NCBI GenBank assembly: GCA_029961685.1
Contig: JARWKL010000002.1
Coordinates: 35,804,908 to 35,868,907, forward strand
Direction: 5' to 3'
Length of the DNA: 64,000 bases
DNA from: Aristolochia californica
Taxonomy: Eukaryota > Streptophyta > Magnoliopsida > Piperales > Aristolochiaceae
A model generated the notes under the pieces. The model made no database searches and had not been told where the DNA came from. It saw nothing but the letters and a program-made list of their open reading frames with translations. Shown piece by piece: positions 60,156 through 64,000 of the stretch (positions are counted from its first letter, which is position 1; the number at the start of each line of letters is the position of its first letter). The translations under genes were made by a program, and so were the position numbers.

Positions 60156-60790
60156 TCTTTGTTTTTTCCTTTGTTTTTTCTCTCATTCTTTCTTCATTTT
60201 CTTCCTCTTTCCTTTTCCATTCTTTCTTATTTCATTATTTCTCTCTTTTTTTTCTTCTTCATTCTTTCTTTCTTTCTTCTTTTTTCTTCTCTTTTTCTTC
60301 TTATTTATTTCTCTTTTTTGTTTATTCTTCATTCCTTCTTTCTTCTTTTCTTTCTTTTTCTTTTGTATTTATTTACCTCTTCTTGTTTCTTCCCTTCTCC
60401 TTTGTTTCTTTCTTATTTCTTTCTTTCTTCTTTTTTCATTCTTTCTTATTTTTATCATTTTCTTTATTCTTTCTTCAATCATTATTAATTCACTCATTAT
60501 TCATTCATCTTTCTCTTTTCTTTCTTTTTATTTCTTATTTCTTTCTTCTTTCTTCTTTCCCTTTATCCCTTTTGTTTTTGCTTGTGTTATTTTTTCTTTA
60601 TTTCTCTTTATTTTTTCTCCTCCATTCATTGTTTCTTCTTTTTTTTCCCTTTTTTTCTTATTTCTTTCATTCTTTGTCTCTTCTTCTCTCTTCCCTTCTC
60701 CTTCTTTTAATTTCTTATTTCTTTCTTTCTATTTCTTTTTTTCTTCGTTCAATTTTTATTTCTTCTTATTTCTCTTCTTCTATTTCTTTC
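60156..60790. repeat. T/C-rich low-complexity tract, right part
   Basis: Continues the tract at 59069-59483 after the solo LTR. Units like 'ctttctttctt' are frequent. Long open frames (109 and 187 codons) are compositional. Confidence 0.9.
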
Positions 60791-60959
60791 TCGTCCTTGT
60801 TCAGTATTGGAGTTAAGAACACCGACAAAATGGACAAGAATTGCATGAATGAGACAGTACAAAACATAATCTTCATTAGATTGGACGAGTTGTCCTTTAT
60901 CATCTTGAAAAACTTTTTAGATGATTTTTTTAAATTTTTTTGTTGAGGAGAGAACATTG

Positions 60960-62640
60960 TCTCACCATCCTTTCAAGATTCCAGAGTTTGCAATCTCTAA
61001 ATCAAGATTGTGTTGTTGTTTGCATATCTCTTCAGAATTGCAACATCCCATCATTTATTAAATCTGATATTCAGAAAGGCCATCTATGTTCGATTCATAG
61101 ATACTTTGTCATCATAAGATTTCTAATCAAGATATAAATTTTCTTCATAAAGAAGGTCATAGGGTGTAGGCTTATGATAATAGGTCTTTTGTCAAGCATC
61201 CCATTGTCTTTGGGAATTTTTGTCATAATCCAACTTTTGTACTGCAGGTTCATGTACTATTTGTTGGAGAGACTCTTCAAGTTAGGTAACATCATAGTTG
61301 TCTTAAAACGTTTGACAACAGGTGGTGGTTTAATTGGAGGAATAATATCATTATTCTTGAATGAAATTAATGGAGGTGGTTCCTTAACAGATTGCATGGA
61401 AACTCTTTTCTCCTGAACAACTTCTTCAATACAGTTGAGTTGTTGACTTATGGTCTATAAGGTTAAATTGGTAAAATTATTTTATTTCTAAATCTGACAA
61501 AATGAATTAGGAGGAGATTTAGGCTGTATATATGCAACAAATTCAAGGGTAGTTCCTTTACTCAAGAACTAGACGATTCTAGTTTAAGAGGATTAGGAGG
61601 AGGATGTGTGGATTGAACTCTCTCCTGATTGAAGATGCCAAAATTTAATTGTTTCAAGAGTATTAATCTCTTGTTTTTCTTTCATCTTTAGATGAATTAC
61701 TCTCTACCAATATTCAAATGACATGACTGTCTTTTCTTTTTGGAGATAGGTATAAAACTGAGAAGCAAGGTTCTTCCGTTCAGGATTGGCATGTCGCTGA
61801 AAGAACCATGTTTTTAAATCGAGCATTTTTTGGATGTTCAAATTCATTCATAATTGTTTTTTTATTGATTATAATTTCAGAGCTATTCTTTTTAAATGGT
61901 AAAATGAGCAATTTCTCTCAAAGTACAAGGGGTTTTTTCTTCCTCCTTCCTATGATAAATTCCATGTGGAATTTGAGGGAAAGTTTAATTCCTTCCACAG
62001 ACATATCGTCTCAGGTAGTAGGATATGGTATGTTTGTCTTTGTTTTTCAAGATGTGGAACTGACATTAGAGTATAGAGAAATGGGTGGTAAAGATACTCG
62101 ATATTGGGGGTGTGAATTGGTTATGGAATTAGAATTGCATTGCCATCCACCTATTCAATAATTTGGTCCATGCTAGTATTGACTAAAGGTCTTGATGGAA
62201 TGGCTTGGAATAGGATCCAAGTGTCAGAAAATTTGATTTCCTCCCAAGAAATAATTTTGGGAGTGGCAACATTGGCACTTAGTAAATATGTTTCTATAAT
62301 AACAATTTTATCAGATTTGGGAAGGATTCTAGTCTAAATTCTTTGTCTCTTAGAATTACTTGAAGGCAGGTATTCATGCCTAAACGAGGTAAAGGTTTGA
62401 ATGCATCCTATGTTCATATATTTGTATTTATCATGATTAAGGTAATTTCTTAATTCTTCTAACTCTAATAATTTTAGAGTAGTATCTTGAGTATCAATAT
62501 TAATAGTTTTTTTCATGGTTTTAAGTCCTATGGAAGATGTTAGGGTCAACGTACCCTTCTTATAAATTGAAGTGGGTTTGATGGACCAAATTGTCCAATC
62601 AATCAATTTTTGTTGTAAATTATATTATTTTTTTAACAAA
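60960..62640 (-). pseudogene. Endogenous caulimovirid relic: movement protein then coat-like region
   Basis: The minus-strand frame 62334-62606 and its continuation in a shifted frame (about 62150-62336) have the layout of the N-terminal movement-protein part of plant pararetrovirus polyproteins: a hydrophobic-aromatic block near 62420, then a tryptophan-rich block near 62230. Near 61680-61790 a tryptophan/aromatic block resembles the coat-side region of florendovirus-like endogenous elements. The order (movement protein, then coat side) fits. Protease, RT and RNase H are absent. It is heavily broken by stops and shifts and cannot be infectious. I made the assignment from memory of the families, so it is moderate at best. 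Confidence 0.45.
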
Positions 62641-62898
62641 CTCATCTTTGCTAATATGAATGCTCTATAAGCAGTCTAGTAAGGAGTATATATGTAATTA
62701 GATTTATTAAAATTTCTTAAGTCACAAAGAATGAAAGGTTTTTCTTATACTTAACTAAATTTTATCATTCACGTCAATCAACTATTTACATGGCAATACT
62801 TGGCATTCACGCCTACTGAATCACTTCAGATTTTGTTAAAGGTGTACTTGGTACTACTTCATTGATTACAACAACAATATTGTCATCAGTATAAGCAT
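62641..62898. other. AT-rich flank of the solo LTR, no gene seen
   Basis: Non-coding in all frames. It may be leader sequence of the caulimovirid relic. It ends with agcat, the target duplication of the solo LTR. Confidence 0.45.
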
Positions 62899-63503
62899 TG
62901 TTGAATTTAGGATCCCTTTTCAAAGTTTCCAAGTAAGGGAAGAGAGAGATAAAGGAGAAAAGGGGAAGAAGGCTCTCGGGTAGAGAGAAGAAGAGAAGAG
63001 GAACAAGGTGTGCGCCAAGCAAAGAGAGAGAGAGATTTACTGAAGAGAAAATTGTAGAACTTGATTAATTCTGAATTATAACACCTCTATTTATAGTAGA
63101 GGAAGTGATAGAGTCCTTATACAATTAAACTTTAAATCTCCTAAGTACATTCCAACTCTAACTCTCTAAGATAAGTCTATCATGAAAAGATAACACAATC
63201 TAATATAGTTCTAATATAAGTTGAACAATAACTCTTCTTTAAGAACATGGACATAAGGGAGGAGTCTAGCTCGTGGCCTTATCCTTGTGGGTCCCACATG
63301 ATCTTCCAACTCATATTGATAAGATTCTAGCTTGTGGTATCTTTGTGGGTCCCACTTGATCTTCAAGTCTTCTAATTCATTTAAGCTTGTGCTTCTTATC
63401 TTCTTAACTCGTACTAGCTTGGGTGAGGACTCTTCTTGGGATCCCACATCCTCATGGTGGGTCCCACTAGCTCGTGCACCATGGTGGGTCCCACATAGTA
63501 ACA
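62899..63503 (-). repeat. Solo LTR of the E1/D copia family
   Basis: It starts 'tgttgaatttaggatccc' and ends 'gtcccacatagtaaca', 605 bp, minus orientation. A perfect 5-bp duplication agcat flanks it (62894-62898 and 63504-63508). There is no internal region, so the element was lost by LTR-LTR recombination. A minus-strand TATA-like ACTATAAATAGAGG lies near 63088, at the same place as in the D LTR. Confidence 0.93.
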
Positions 63504-63508
63504 AGCAT

Positions 63509-64000
63509 ATCGTCGAGAAAGAATTATGGTTTGAGTCATGTGAAATTCTCTTTTATTGTTGTTTCCACCAAGTATTTAACCAGTTTGCTTTGATTTTCTA
63601 TATCCATTTTTTTCTTAGCCCTCACCCTGTGGCCTATCATTACAACCTGATTAAAGACCTTTTTATCTCTGATTTTGGTGTTTAGCTACATTAGTGGAGA
63701 GGATTTATGAAAATTAGACTTATGGGGTTAAGTTTTGAAAGAATTCCTCTAGTTTCAGTTGATCTACTTTTGTCTGAATTTGTAGGTGGTTTGGTGTTTA
63801 ATTGACTATATCACACACACACTCAAGGTCTTAGCTTTAGGATGAGCTAAACGTTGGATTTCTGAAAATTGGACTTATGGGGTTAAGTTTTGAGAGAATT
63901 CCTCTGGTTTCAGTTGATCTACTTTTGTCTGAATTTGCAGGTGGTTTGGTGTAGGTTGAAGAAAACGTTGAACTCTTGCTTGACAAATTGCTAAATTTTT
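63509..64000. repeat. Two 89-bp direct repeats, no gene seen
   Basis: 63709-63797 and 63864-63952 are near identical ('cttatggggttaagttttga' through 'tcagttgatctacttttgtc'), an offset of 155 bases. The first carries 'tgtaggtgg' and the second 'tgcaggtgg'. The function is unknown. Confidence 0.88.

Noticed and set aside
59069..60946. Long open frames rich in F, L, S and Y (up to 187 codons)
   Set aside because: They come from the T/C-rich tract, overlap in several frames and have no domain; they look like membrane proteins only because of base composition.

Overview
This window is nuclear DNA of a flowering plant. It holds a spliced plant-type gene with GT-AG introns, copia-type retrotransposons primed by initiator tRNA-Met, captured plant cDNAs and plant MITE families. 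The sequence does not let me name the species. I find one gene that looks intact and functional: a PIP5K (phosphatidylinositol-4-phosphate 5-kinase) at 35898-39472, 8 coding exons, 772 codons. Nearly everything else is nested transposable elements in several age layers.

Layout. 1-4910: minus-strand copia element E1, its 3' LTR cut by the window edge, inserted into a fragment of non-autonomous family X (4911 to about 6200), which is followed by a broken polyubiquitin copy (6210-6680). 6681-10964: old repeats and a copia gag relic. 10965-14213: X copy B, with a 327-bp TRIM in its left LTR. 15649-23486: 5'-truncated copia D, split by Y (17278-21795), a Ty3/gypsy-derived element carrying acyl-CoA oxidase-like and AIP2-like RING ligase fragments. 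23487-25135: 3' half of copia F. 25136-26383: plus-strand X fragment M. 26384-33200: old SIRE-like sequence interrupted by X copy C (27575-31238), which holds a partly tandem TRIM. 33290-33700: copia RNase H relic. 35898-39472: PIP5K. 41041 to about 56950: old copia J, holding a hAT-like element, a Tourist-like MITE, a younger copia G (46761-52070) and a 3.1-kb Harbinger-like element K with degenerate telomere-like repeats. 59069-60790: a T/C-rich tract split by solo LTR L, which contains a third TRIM. 60960-62640: probable endogenous caulimovirid relic. 62899-63503: solo LTR of the E1/D family.

Insertion borders were read directly. Target-site duplications (TSDs) support the TRIM at 11191 (CCATC/CCATC), copia G (AATTG/AATTG), the solo LTR at 62899 (AGCAT/AGCAT), Y (CAGTA/CAATA), C (AAGCT/AAGCC), the hAT-like element (CATGTAAT/CATATAAT), the Tourist-like MITE (TAA/TAA), K (TTA/CTA) and the TRIM at 59603 (ACATT/ACATC). 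The most interesting items are Y, which replaced its pol genes with host cDNA, and the TRIM family, seen three times at 251-400 bp.
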